Assembly: GCF_036017065.1 (NCBI RefSeq)
Contig: NZ_JAYXHR010000002.1
Location: 620,001-684,000 of the forward strand
Reading direction: 5' to 3'
Length of the DNA stretch: 64,000 nt
Source: Uliginosibacterium sp036017065
Lineage (GTDB): Bacteria > Pseudomonadota > Gammaproteobacteria > Burkholderiales > Rhodocyclaceae
Under the pieces are notes generated by a model. That model was not told the DNA's origin and did no database searches. It saw only the letters and a list, made by a program, of their open reading frames with translations. The translations under genes and the position numbers were made by a program. Shown one piece after another: positions 32,404 to 40,992 of the stretch. Position 1 is the stretch's first letter, and every line of letters starts with the position of its first letter.

Positions 32404-32766
32404 TTGTCGTATCGCTTTCGACCCCTGCACCGCTTACGCAAAACGGATGAGTATTCATCCGTTTTTGCTTTCCGGCGGGCACTCAGAGGGCGTTTCTTCA
32501 TGCTTCACTACCGGCCGGCCGGCCTTTCCAGCGCTCGTCTGGGGGTGGTCGTGGCCAAGAAGCTGGCGCGTCGCGCTGTCTTGCGCAATCTCATCAAGCG
32601 CCTGGCGCGGGAGCATTTCCGCCATGTGCGTGACACCTTGCCTGCCTACGATCTGATCCTGCGCCTGTCCCAGCCAGCAGCGAAGGTGCCTCGCGCAGCG
32701 CTGAGGCTGGACTTTGCTGAACTGCTGCGAAAGCTGCCTGTCAGTGATGGCCGGAGCAGCCAATGA
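32404..32766 (+). CDS. rnpA: Ribonuclease P protein component
   Basis: About 120 residues containing the RNR-type motif RRAVLRNLIKRLARE and the N-terminal SYRFRPLHRLRKTDEYSSVF. The family start falls at a TTG (32404); there is no ATG nearby, and GTG or ATG codons further up lie inside or right after rpmH. The protein assists the RNase P RNA in maturing tRNA 5' ends. Its stop overlaps the yidD start (ATGA). The start codon assignment is the only uncertain point. Confidence 0.93.
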   Translation: MSYRFRPLHRLRKTDEYSSVFAFRRALRGRFFMLHYRPAGLSSARLGVVVAKKLARRAVLRNLIKRLAREHFRHVRDTLPAYDLILRLSQPAAKVPRAALRLDFAELLRKLPVSDGRSSQ

Positions 32767-32972
32767 GTCACCTGCTGGTGTGGTTGCTGCGTGGCTATCG
32801 CTATTTCATCAGTCCCTGGCTGGGATCGGCCTGCCGTTTCCAGCCCAGTTGTTCCGCTTACGCCATCGAGGCCCTGCAGAAGCACGGCGGCGCAAAGGGT
32901 TCATGGCTGGCGGTGCGTCGCATCGCCCGTTGTCACCCCTGGTGCGACGGTGGCTATGATCCTGTTCCCTGA
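32763..32972 (+). CDS. yidD: Membrane protein insertion efficiency factor YidD
   Basis: Sixty-nine residues with the conserved RGYRYFISPWLGSACRFQPSCSAYAIEAL core (three Cys) and a C-terminal RCHPWCDGGYDPVP. A small amphipathic inner-membrane-associated protein that helps YidC/Sec insertion. It is translationally coupled to rnpA by a 4-base overlap and lies 37 bases before yidC. Confidence 0.96.
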   Translation: MSHLLVWLLRGYRYFISPWLGSACRFQPSCSAYAIEALQKHGGAKGSWLAVRRIARCHPWCDGGYDPVP

Positions 32973-33009
32973 TTTTCACCAATCCAACGGATAGACCCGA
33001 GAAATCATC

Positions 33010-34719
33010 ATGCAGATGGATGCCCGACGAATGATCCTCGTGGTGGTGTTCACGTTCTCCCTGATCATGCTGTGGGAGAACTGGACCCGTCACAACCAGC
33101 CGAAGGAACCGGTGACCGCCGGTACCAGCGCCCAGGTTACGGCCGTGCCGACGCCGAGCGCCTCCGCGCCGGTCGCCCCGGGTGCTTCGGCGCCGGTGGC
33201 CAGTCCGACGGCAGCACCGAACACGGGCTATGCCAATCTGCCCAACGCAGTGGTGCGTACCGACATGCTGGTGGCGGAGGTGTCCGCCCTGGGCGGTGAC
33301 ATCAGCCGCCTGGAGTTGCTGAAACATCAGGCAACGGGTGATGCCAGCCAGAATTTCGTGCTGCTGGACGCAACGGGCGGTCATCGCTACGTCGCGAATG
33401 GCGGCTTGATCGGTGAAGGCCTGCCGAATCACAAGACGATCTTCGAACTGACGCCGGGCGAATTCTCGCTGGCGGATGGCCAGGACAAGCTGGAACTGCG
33501 CCTCAAGGCCCGTGCAGAGAACGGCGTCGAAGTCACCAAGGTGCTGAGCTTCCATCGTGGCAGCTACGAGATCGGTGTGGCCTACGAAGTGAACAACACC
33601 GGCACGGTGCCGCTGAACACCACGACCTATTTCCAGCTGGCGCGTGACGACAAACCTGCCGAGCAGGCGGGTGGTTTCTTCACCGGCGTGACCACCTACA
33701 CCGGTCCGGCTTTCTACACGAACGAAACCAAGTTCCGTAAGGAGAGCTTCAGCGACATCGCCAAAGAGAAGACTTCGTTTCTTGAGCGTAAAGTCGATGG
33801 TAAGGGCAATGTTGTTTTGAACCGGCAGGCCAATGACGGATGGGTAGCGATGGTGCAGCACTACTTTGTTGGCGCTTATTTGCCGCAGGGTGATGTACCG
33901 CGCGAGTTCTATGGACGCAACGTTAATGGTGATTACAGCGTCGGCGTCATGCTGCCGATGACGGTGGTGCCGGGCCAGCAGGGCCGTATCGAAGTACCGC
34001 TGTATGTGGGTCCGCAGGAGCAGAAGAAGCTGGCCAACATCGCCCCGGGTTTCGATCTGGTGGTGGACTATGGTTGGCTGACCGTGATCGCCGCGCCGCT
34101 GTTCTGGCTGCTGGAGTTCATCCACCGCTTCGTCGGTAACTGGGGCTGGGCGATCATCATCGTGACCATCCTGCTCAAGGGCGCGTTCTTCCCGCTGTCC
34201 GCGGCCGGCTACAAGTCGATGGCGAAGATGAAGACGCTGATGCCGCGCATGAAGCAGCTGCAGGAGCGTTATGCCGGCGACCGGATGAAGCTCAATCAGG
34301 AAATGATGGAGCTGTACCGCAAGGAGAAGGTGAATCCGATGGGCGGCTGCCTGCCCATCCTCGTGCAGATTCCCGTCTTCATCGCGCTGTACTGGGTGTT
34401 GCTCGGCACCGTGGAAATGCGCCAGGCGCCTTGGATCGGCTGGATCCGCGACCTGTCGCAGATGGACCCGTACTACGTGCTGCCCGTCCTCAACGGCATC
34501 ACGATGTTCATCCAGACCAAGCTGAACCCGACCCCGCCGGACCCCATCCAGGCCAAGGTCATGCTGTTCATGCCGCTGATGTTCACGGTGATGTTCCTGT
34601 GGTTCCCGTCCGGCCTGGTGCTGTACTGGGTCGTGAACAACCTGTTGTCGATTGCCCAGCAGTGGTACATCAACCGCATGATCGAGTCGGGCAGTGGCGC
34701 GGCCAAACCCGCGAAGTGA
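33010..34719 (+). CDS. yidC: Membrane protein insertase YidC
   Basis: A 569-residue Gram-negative YidC. There is an N-terminal helix (RMILVVVFTFSLIMLWENW), a large periplasmic domain (~60-350) that starts with a Pro/Ala/Ser-rich linker, and a C-terminal five-helix insertase core with NPMGGCLPILVQIPVFIALYWVLL and LVLYWVVNNLLSIAQQWYINR. It inserts and folds inner-membrane proteins alone or with SecYEG. An alternative ATG at 33016 (MDARRM) fits family N-termini equally well. Its end overlaps the proposed mnmE start. Confidence 0.97.
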   Translation: MQMDARRMILVVVFTFSLIMLWENWTRHNQPKEPVTAGTSAQVTAVPTPSASAPVAPGASAPVASPTAAPNTGYANLPNAVVRTDMLVAEVSALGGDISRLELLKHQATGDASQNFVLLDATGGHRYVANGGLIGEGLPNHKTIFELTPGEFSLADGQDKLELRLKARAENGVEVTKVLSFHRGSYEIGVAYEVNNTGTVPLNTTTYFQLARDDKPAEQAGGFFTGVTTYTGPAFYTNETKFRKESFSDIAKEKTSFLERKVDGKGNVVLNRQANDGWVAMVQHYFVGAYLPQGDVPREFYGRNVNGDYSVGVMLPMTVVPGQQGRIEVPLYVGPQEQKKLANIAPGFDLVVDYGWLTVIAAPLFWLLEFIHRFVGNWGWAIIIVTILLKGAFFPLSAAGYKSMAKMKTLMPRMKQLQERYAGDRMKLNQEMMELYRKEKVNPMGGCLPILVQIPVFIALYWVLLGTVEMRQAPWIGWIRDLSQMDPYYVLPVLNGITMFIQTKLNPTPPDPIQAKVMLFMPLMFTVMFLWFPSGLVLYWVVNNLLSIAQQWYINRMIESGSGAAKPAK

Positions 34720-36049
34720 TGTGATCGCAGCCATCGCGACCGCTCCCGGTCGCGGTGGCATCGGCGTCGTGCGGGTGTCCGGCCCGCATCTCGCCACGCT
34801 GGCGCAAACCCTCACCGGACGTCTTCCCAAACCTCGCCTGGCGACCCTGGCGGGTTTCTACGATGCAGACGGACAGGCCATCGACCAGGGCCTGTTGCTG
34901 TACTTCCAGGCACCACATTCCTATACCGGCGAGGATGTCCTCGAGTTGCAGGGACATGGCGGACCCGTCGTCATGCAGCTGCTGCTGGCGCGCTGCGTCG
35001 AGCTGGGTGCCCGCCTGGCCGAGCCCGGTGAGTTCACCCGCCGTGCCTTCCTGAACGACAAGCTGGATCTTGCGCAGGCGGAGGGGGTGGCCGATCTGAT
35101 CGACGCGTCGACGAGCGCGGCCGCACGGTCCGCGATGCGATCGTTGTCGGGCCGCTTCTCGCAGGAGGTCCATGCCTGGCGTGATCGCCTGGTGGATCTG
35201 CGCATGCTGGTAGAGGCCACGCTGGACTTCCCCGAAGAGGAGGTGGACTTCCTTGAAGCCGCCCGCGCCGTCCCACGTCTGGACGCGCTGGTGTCGGACC
35301 TGCGGCATTTGCTGGCGAAGGCCCAGCAGGGCAGCTTGCTTCGTGCCGGTTTGCAGGTTGTGCTGGCCGGGCAGCCGAACGTCGGCAAGTCCAGCCTGCT
35401 GAACCAGCTCTCCGGCGAGGACCGGGCGATCGTCACCGAAGTGGCGGGTACCACGCGGGACGTGTTGCGCGAGCAGATCCAGATCGAAGGCATTCCGCTA
35501 CACATCATCGACACCGCGGGTTTGCGCGAGACGGATGACCAGGTGGAGAAGATCGGCATCGCTCGTACCTGGGCGGAGATCGGGCGGGCGGATGTGATCC
35601 TCCGCCTGGTGGATGCAAGGCTCGGGATCACACCGGCGGATCACGACATCGATGCGCGCCTTCCGGCAGGCGTGCCGGTGGTGTGGATCTTCAACAAGAT
35701 CGACTTGGCGGGCGAAGCCGCGCACGCGGGGATTGCAGAGCAGGACGACGCGCTTTGGCTGTCCGCCAGGGACGGGACGGGCATCGAGTTGCTTCGCGAA
35801 CGGCTGCTGAAGGTTGCGGGTTGGCAGGCAGGCCAGGAGCAGGATGTATTCCTGGCACGCGAGCGGCACTTGCTGGCGCTGCGGGAGGCGTTGGCGCATG
35901 TCGCCACGGCGCGGGACTGCACGGCCCAGCTCGACCTGATGGCGGAGGAACTGCGTCTTGCGCAGGAATCGGTGAACACCATTACCGGCGAGTTCGGTGC
36001 GGATGACTTGCTCGGGGTCATCTTTTCGAGGTTCTGCATCGGCAAGTAG
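34694..36049 (+). CDS. mnmE: tRNA modification GTPase MnmE
   Basis: A 451-residue MnmE. The N-terminal tetrahydrofolate-binding domain begins IAAIATAPGRGGIGVVRVSG. The G domain has GQPNVGKSS, DTAGLRETDDQVE and NKID, and the C-terminus ends FCIGK with the catalytic-site Cys. With MnmG it installs cmnm5 groups at wobble uridine 34 of several tRNAs. The start is GTG at 34694, inside the end of yidC (26-base overlap), or GTG at 34721, which would trim nine residues. Unusually for this block, mnmG is not next to it. Confidence 0.96.
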   Translation: MARPNPRSDVIAAIATAPGRGGIGVVRVSGPHLATLAQTLTGRLPKPRLATLAGFYDADGQAIDQGLLLYFQAPHSYTGEDVLELQGHGGPVVMQLLLARCVELGARLAEPGEFTRRAFLNDKLDLAQAEGVADLIDASTSAAARSAMRSLSGRFSQEVHAWRDRLVDLRMLVEATLDFPEEEVDFLEAARAVPRLDALVSDLRHLLAKAQQGSLLRAGLQVVLAGQPNVGKSSLLNQLSGEDRAIVTEVAGTTRDVLREQIQIEGIPLHIIDTAGLRETDDQVEKIGIARTWAEIGRADVILRLVDARLGITPADHDIDARLPAGVPVVWIFNKIDLAGEAAHAGIAEQDDALWLSARDGTGIELLRERLLKVAGWQAGQEQDVFLARERHLLALREALAHVATARDCTAQLDLMAEELRLAQESVNTITGEFGADDLLGVIFSRFCIGK

Positions 36050-36088
36050 GGGCTATAGTGATCCGGTTGTGCACCGCAGGAGATGATG

Positions 36089-36430
36089 ATGGCCGGATTC
36101 GAAGATTACGGCACTACAGCCAGCCAGATTGCAGCCGAGATCGAACGCAAGCTGATTGCGCTAGGAGTCGATTGGCGGGATGAAGGGAAGCTGAGGGAAC
36201 TGGCGCGCGAGGCTTTCGCATACGACGCGAGCAAGGGGTTTCCCGGGGCAGGCTCACTCGATCCGCAGAGGCGTGCCAAGGTGGAGTTGTACGGCCTCGT
36301 CGTGTTGATGATGATGACGATGGAAGAGAGCGCGAATCACGGTTTGGAGGTGCGGGGCAATGATGCCTGGCGCGCGATAGGCAAGGCGCTGTGGACCGAG
36401 AAGGAAGGCAGCGCACGCAAGGGAGCGTAG
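36089..36430 (+). CDS. Small conserved-looking protein of unknown function
   Basis: 113 residues, acidic to neutral, mostly helical (TTASQIAAEIERKLIALGVDW, KLRELAREAFAY, KVELYGLVVLMMMTMEESA). There is no signal peptide or clear membrane segment; the hydrophobic LYGLVVLMMMTM stretch is short. Three consecutive in-frame ATGs occur, and the third (36089) has the best spacing to GCAGGAG. Its TAG stop overlaps the GTG of the next gene. I do not recognise the family. Its position right after mnmE and next to a parS site could mean a chromosome-maintenance context, but nothing in the sequence proves it. Confidence 0.6.
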   Translation: MAGFEDYGTTASQIAAEIERKLIALGVDWRDEGKLRELAREAFAYDASKGFPGAGSLDPQRRAKVELYGLVVLMMMTMEESANHGLEVRGNDAWRAIGKALWTEKEGSARKGA

Positions 36431-37215
36431 TGTTTCACGTGGAACATCTGGATCTTTGGTGGTGGTTGTTACTCGGTGGCGGTGCATTCGTTGCCGGATT
36501 GGTTGATGCAGTGGTCGGTGGTGGCGGGCTCGTTCAGGTTCCGTTGCTGCTGGCGGTTTTCCCGACGGTTCCGGTCCCCATCCTCTTCGGAACCAACAAG
36601 CTGTCCTCGATAGCCGGTACGGCGTCGGCAGCCTGGCACTACGCCAAGGAAGTGCACATCCCGCGCTCCGTGGCCATTCCGGGCGCCATAGCGGCCCTGA
36701 TCGGCGCATGGCTGGGCGCCGGCGCGGTAAGCCTGATCCCCACCGCGTGGCTGCGGCCGATGGTGTTGATCCTCCTTGTGGTGGTGGGGACCTATACCTG
36801 GCTGCGCCCGCAACTCGGGCAACAGAGAGGAGAAGCGCCGCCCCGTTATCGCGGGGCAATCATGGCTTCCGTGATCGGCGGCGGCATCGGTTTTTACGAC
36901 GGTTTCTTCGGGCCAGGCACGGGGAGCTTCCTGATCCTCGCCTTCGTGAAGCTGTTCCGGATGGACATGCTGCAGGCGTCAGCCACGGCGAAGGTGCTGA
37001 ACTTTGCGACCAACCTGGCGGCCATCGTTTTCTTTGCGCTCTTCCACGGGGTGCTATGGGCGGTGGGGCTGGTGATGGCGGTATGCAACGTCGCCGGTGC
37101 GCAGGTGGGTGCGCGACTGGCGGTCCGCCACGGCAATGCGTTTGTCCGTGTGCTGTTCCTGGTGGTGGTATCGGTCCTCGCCCTGAAGCTGGGTTACGAC
37201 GTGATCAAGGCCTGA
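36430..37215 (+). CDS. TauE/SafE (TSUP) family permease
   Basis: A 261-residue membrane protein with about eight helices and the duplicated TSUP pattern: GAFVAGLVDAVVGGGGLVQVPLLL near the N-terminus and IGGGIGFYDGFFGPGTGSFLILAF in the second half. Family members export or import small organosulfur or C2 anions such as sulfite or sulfoacetate; the substrate is not predictable. The GTG at 36430 overlaps the previous stop, and the first codons (VFHVEH) are spelled by a parS site. A second parS lies immediately after the stop. Confidence 0.85.
   Translation: MFHVEHLDLWWWLLLGGGAFVAGLVDAVVGGGGLVQVPLLLAVFPTVPVPILFGTNKLSSIAGTASAAWHYAKEVHIPRSVAIPGAIAALIGAWLGAGAVSLIPTAWLRPMVLILLVVVGTYTWLRPQLGQQRGEAPPRYRGAIMASVIGGGIGFYDGFFGPGTGSFLILAFVKLFRMDMLQASATAKVLNFATNLAAIVFFALFHGVLWAVGLVMAVCNVAGAQVGARLAVRHGNAFVRVLFLVVVSVLALKLGYDVIKA
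36431..36446. other. parS: parS centromere-like site 1
   Basis: TGTTTCACGTGGAACA, one base off the perfect 16-bp ParB palindrome. It overlaps the start codon region of the TSUP gene, so the site is read as protein-coding sequence. Confidence 0.85.
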
Positions 37216-37231
37216 TGTTCCACGTGGAACA
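37216..37231. other. parS: parS centromere-like site 2
   Basis: TGTTCCACGTGGAACA, a perfect 16-bp palindrome identical to the consensus ParB-binding site. It begins right at the stop codon of the TSUP gene, about 5 kb from the dnaA-rpmH gap. Confidence 0.92.
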
Positions 37232-37342
37232 TCACCGGCTGCGTCGATCATCACCACAATCCATGGCAATCGTCGGCCGCTGATTGAATCCTTTCCGCCG
37301 TGAATGCAGTCTCACCGCATTATGGGCAGCGGAGTCCGGATC

Positions 37343-38560
37343 ATGCGTCGATCATCGTGGGTGGGGCTGGGTGTCTCGGTGGCTGTGGTGTCCGCCTGCG
37401 GAGGGGGTGGCGGCGGCGGTGGGTCGTCCGGGAGCAGCAGTAGCTCCAGCAGCGGTGGCGCACTCAGTACGCGCTGCGATGTGGCGCCGGCCATCACGAC
37501 GCCGGGGACGATCAGCGTCACCACCCTGGCGAGTGGCCTGCAAAACCCCTGGGGTCTGGCTTTTCTTCCGGATGGTAGCGGCCGGGCGCTGATCACCGAG
37601 CGCCCGGGGCGGATGCGCCTGATGCAGGCGAATGGCAGCCTCTCGTCACCGATCGCCAATCTGCCAGCCGTTCAGGCCCAGGGGCAGGGCGGCCTGCTGG
37701 ATGTGGTGCTGGATCCCGCCTTCGCCAGCAACAACACTATCTACTGGAGCTACTCCGAAGCCGGAACCGGCGGAACCTCCGGGACGGCCGTCGCCCGTGG
37801 CGTCCTCAACCTCAATACGCTCAGCCTGTCCGCGGTCACCGTCATCTATCGGCAGCAGCCGAAGCTTGGCGGAAACAACCACTACGGTTCGCGTCTCGTA
37901 TTCGCCAACGACGGCAGCCTGTTCGTCACCCTGGGGGACCGTCAGGTGGATCCCACCCAGGGCGCAGCCCATCCGGCCCAGAATCCCGACCAGCCGATGG
38001 GCAAGGTGGTGCGCATCACCAGCGCCGGCGGTGTGCCGCCGGACAACCCCTTCGCCGCGCAAAGCGGGGAGCGCCGCTATGTCTGGAGCCTCGGCCACCG
38101 CAACCCGCAAGGGGCGACCATCCACCCGCTTACCGGCCAGCTATGGATCGGCGACCACGGTGCCCAGGGCGGAGATGAGATCAACCTCGCACAGCCCGGC
38201 CGCAACTACGGCTGGCCCGTGATCAGCTACGGCCTGCACTACGGCGGCGCCGCGATCGGCGAGGGCGCCGCCAGGCAAGGCATGGAGCAACCGCTCTGCT
38301 ACTGGGACCCATCGATTGCGCCCGCCAATATGGTCTTCTACACGGCCGGCAACGTTCCGGCCTGGCAGGGCAACCTGTTCGTGGCCGTCCTGAAGGATAC
38401 GTCCCTGGTCCGCCTCAGCTTCAACGGCACACAGCCCAGCGGCTACCAGCGCATCGCCATGAACGCCCGCATACGGGATGTGCGTGTCGGGCCGGATGGC
38501 TGGCTGTACCTCCTCACCGACGAAAACCCCGGTGAGGTCCGCAAGCTGGTCGTGCAGTAG
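37343..38560 (+). CDS. PQQ-dependent aldose sugar dehydrogenase-like lipoprotein
   Basis: A 405-residue exported protein. It has a lipoprotein signal MRRSSWVGLGVSVAVVSAC with lipobox VSAC (Cys19), then a long Gly/Ser linker and a six-bladed propeller of the soluble glucose/sorbosone dehydrogenase family: LASGLQNPWGLAFLPDG, HYGSRLVFANDGSLFVTLGD, SLGHRNPQGATIHP, GPQGGDE-like GAQGGDEINL and NYGWPVISYG. Such enzymes oxidise aldoses with PQQ on the periplasmic side, like E. coli YliI. The start at 37343 has GGAG at good spacing; longer in-frame starts would bury the signal peptide. Substrate and PQQ synthesis genes are not seen here. Confidence 0.88.
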   Translation: MRRSSWVGLGVSVAVVSACGGGGGGGGSSGSSSSSSSGGALSTRCDVAPAITTPGTISVTTLASGLQNPWGLAFLPDGSGRALITERPGRMRLMQANGSLSSPIANLPAVQAQGQGGLLDVVLDPAFASNNTIYWSYSEAGTGGTSGTAVARGVLNLNTLSLSAVTVIYRQQPKLGGNNHYGSRLVFANDGSLFVTLGDRQVDPTQGAAHPAQNPDQPMGKVVRITSAGGVPPDNPFAAQSGERRYVWSLGHRNPQGATIHPLTGQLWIGDHGAQGGDEINLAQPGRNYGWPVISYGLHYGGAAIGEGAARQGMEQPLCYWDPSIAPANMVFYTAGNVPAWQGNLFVAVLKDTSLVRLSFNGTQPSGYQRIAMNARIRDVRVGPDGWLYLLTDENPGEVRKLVVQ

Positions 38561-38577
38561 CCGATCCGGGAGAAGTC

Positions 38578-39402
38578 TCAGGAGCGCGTCTGGGCCTGCA
38601 GCCCGTCACGGCGACCCGCCGGCCGGACGAGGCCCAGCCGCTGCCAGACCAGTCCGTAAGCAACGAGGCCCACACCGCAGACGCTCATCGTACGGAAGGC
38701 GCCGAGCGCCAGCCATTCCTCGATGTCGCTTCCATGCGCCAGCAGACCCTGGACCAGCGGTCCGACCGACACCAGCAGCGTGCCCAGTGCGAACGCCAGC
38801 CATAACGAGCGGCGCTGGACATGCGTCAGCCGGCTCGCCGGCAGGAAGCCGCTCGCCTCGCGGCCCAATGCCTGCAGCCCGACATGCCCCACCCATACAA
38901 GGCCGGCGATGCCCAGTACATGCTGCAGCAGGTTGTACAGCGGCAGGTGGTAGCTGCCCGCCTGCAGTACTTCCATTTGCAGGAAGGGCATCAGTTGGAC
39001 GAAGAACTGTTCCTGGTGCGTGAAGCCGTCCAGCAGCAGATGGCTGATCGACCCGACCAGCAGGCCGACCGACACGGCGCGCACCGATGCCGTCGGTAGC
39101 CCGGGCCGGGCAAAGCGCGCCAGCCTTGCCCGCAACGATGCCATCGGCATCAGGTCGCAGACGGCGGCCCGGATCACGTGGTGCCACAGCAGGTAACACA
39201 GCCAGCCCACCGGCAGGCAGAACCACAACAGGCCGTCCAGCGTGTGCGAGCTGCGCGGCAGGGCGGCTGGCAGCATGTAGGCGATGTCGGGCACCCAGCT
39301 GCCGATGACCAGCGTGGACACCGGCACGCGACGACCGCTGAGACGGCCCAGCGGACGCGCCAGCGGCACCGCGTAGGCGGCGTGTGAAAGCGTGAAAGGC
39401 AT
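38578..39402 (-). CDS. DUF4184 family membrane protein
   Basis: A 274-residue integral membrane protein beginning MPFTLSHAAYAVPL, the DUF4184 signature. It also has GSWVPDIAYML, LGSISHLLLDGFTH-like histidines (SISHLLLDGFTHQ) and about six helices. The conserved His/Asp residues near membrane faces recall the metal-dependent YdjM/LexA-regulated hydrolase-like superfamily, but no activity is established. It converges on the sugar dehydrogenase gene with a 17-base gap. No operon partner. Confidence 0.8.
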   Translation of the reverse strand: MPFTLSHAAYAVPLARPLGRLSGRRVPVSTLVIGSWVPDIAYMLPAALPRSSHTLDGLLWFCLPVGWLCYLLWHHVIRAAVCDLMPMASLRARLARFARPGLPTASVRAVSVGLLVGSISHLLLDGFTHQEQFFVQLMPFLQMEVLQAGSYHLPLYNLLQHVLGIAGLVWVGHVGLQALGREASGFLPASRLTHVQRRSLWLAFALGTLLVSVGPLVQGLLAHGSDIEEWLALGAFRTMSVCGVGLVAYGLVWQRLGLVRPAGRRDGLQAQTRS

Positions 39403-39486
39403 TCCGCGACTCTCCGGGAGGGTTCAGAAGCAGCGTTGCGGTGGAGCGCCAGACCGGGCGCCCCGCCGTGCTGCGAAGCAGCAAAA

Positions 39487-40887
39487 TTATACGACTTCGT
39501 TTACAGGCTTTTGATTCCCTTCACCAATCGGACGTGCTGCATTGCCGCGATCGAGGAGCAAGCCATGCCAGTCCACCTTGCGGGTGGCGAGCATCACGGC
39601 GGCGAGCAGGCCGAACAACAACAGGCTGCCCATCAACAAGGCGTTCTGCTCGGACAGGAGGATTCCGTACAGCGCGCCGTACAACAGGGCCAGCCCGCCC
39701 GTGAAACCCGCCGCCAGCGCGCGGCTGCGCAGCAGGCTGGCCAAGTACACGCCGATCAGCGTCACGCAGGCGGTGGCCGCCACGCCGTACGCAGGGCCGA
39801 AGCCGATGTGCTCGGCCAGCGCCAGCAGCAGCACGAAGAACATCAGCAGGGCGGCCCCGGTCAGCAAATAGTGGAGGGCATGCAGCTGCAGGCGGCGCAG
39901 CAGCTCGAACAGCAGGCAGGCACCCAGCGTCAGCACCACGAACAGCACGGCGTACTTGCTGGCGCGGTCGGCCATGACATAGACATCCACAGGATCCACC
40001 AGCGCCACCGTGAAGGCGTCCAGCGACTTGCCGGCGTGAGCTTCCGCGGTGCCGCCGCTGGCCCGCTCCTGCCACAGGTTGCCGGCGTTGGTGGCCAGCG
40101 CGCTGACGCGCCACATGGCGTTGAAGCCGCGTTCGTTGGTCTCCCGCTGTACCGGCAGGAAACGCCCGCCGAAGGACGGGTGCGGCCAGGGCGAGTTGAG
40201 CGTGGCGGTGTTCTCGCGGGCCATCGGCACCATCGCGAAACTGTCGGTCCCCACCAGCTCCAGGTTCAGCTCGAAGGGCAGGCTGCGACCTGCCAGCGTG
40301 CCCAGCGCACCCGCCGCCGCCTGCGCGCCGCTGCGCAGCCCGTTCAGCCCGCTGCCGGCCTCGGCCACCAGCGTGCGGCCATCCACGCGCATGTCCAGCC
40401 GGCGCAGGCCACGTGGATCGCTGACCGCGAAGGCCAGCCGCGCGGTGCCTGGCTGCAGCGTCGATTCCTTGCGGCTGCGTGGCAATTGCTCCAGCGCCGG
40501 CACGGTGAAGGCGCCATGCAGGCGCCCGGCCAGCACATAGCCGTTCACGCGGAACAGGCCGCGATAGCGCGGCTCGGTGATCAGCTGCCCGCTCAGCGCC
40601 AGCGAGTCCGGCAGCACGACGTGGCGATGCTCGATGCGGCGCGTCTCGTGGCGCAGCACCCGGTCGGTGGCGTCGCGGACCGGCTCCTCGTACTGCTCGG
40701 TGTAGTCCAGCACCAGCCCGACGCCGTTCAGCGACTGCGCGCCGGCCAGGCTCTCGGCGACCGACTGCCGCGCCTGCTCGCGGAACACCAGCCGGTCTGT
40801 CACGACGCCGCGCACCATGGCCCCGGCGATGATCAATAGCAGCCCGACGAGGCTGACTGTCATCAGCTTGATGGCGAAACTCTTCAT
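39487..40887 (-). CDS. creD: Cell-envelope integrity inner-membrane protein CreD
   Basis: A 466-residue inner-membrane protein. One N-terminal helix (LMTVSLVGLLLIIAGAMVRG) is followed by a large periplasmic domain (~30-300) and a bundle of about five helices (FVVLTLGACLLFELL... to the C-terminus), the CreD pattern. CreD is the main output of the CreBC system and in several bacteria affects envelope stability and beta-lactam response. It is separated from creC by 105 bases that contain a cre-tag, so it has its own CreB-controlled promoter. Confidence 0.9.
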   Translation of the reverse strand: MKSFAIKLMTVSLVGLLLIIAGAMVRGVVTDRLVFREQARQSVAESLAGAQSLNGVGLVLDYTEQYEEPVRDATDRVLRHETRRIEHRHVVLPDSLALSGQLITEPRYRGLFRVNGYVLAGRLHGAFTVPALEQLPRSRKESTLQPGTARLAFAVSDPRGLRRLDMRVDGRTLVAEAGSGLNGLRSGAQAAAGALGTLAGRSLPFELNLELVGTDSFAMVPMARENTATLNSPWPHPSFGGRFLPVQRETNERGFNAMWRVSALATNAGNLWQERASGGTAEAHAGKSLDAFTVALVDPVDVYVMADRASKYAVLFVVLTLGACLLFELLRRLQLHALHYLLTGAALLMFFVLLLALAEHIGFGPAYGVAATACVTLIGVYLASLLRSRALAAGFTGGLALLYGALYGILLSEQNALLMGSLLLFGLLAAVMLATRKVDWHGLLLDRGNAARPIGEGNQKPVNEVV

Positions 40888-40975
40888 TCCTGACTCCCTG
40901 TGTGTTCGGAGCCAGCAGGATGGAGCGCGCGGGTGAGGCCGCGATGAGGCGCCACGGCGGCGTGGTGAGCGCCGT

Positions 40976-40991
40976 GTGAAGCCCGTGTGAA
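40976..40991 (-). promoter_or_regulatory. cre-tag (CreB-binding direct repeat) upstream of creD
   Basis: On the minus strand TTCAC-ACGGGC-TTCAC, the exact TTCAC-N6-TTCAC direct repeat recognised by CreB. It lies 89-104 bases upstream of the creD start, directly after the creC stop. Confidence 0.85.
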
Positions 40992-40992
40992 G

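Noticed and set aside
32809..34830. Long minus-strand ORF opposite yidC
   Set aside because: Shadow of yidC/yidD; no family resemblance and it would collide with essential genes.
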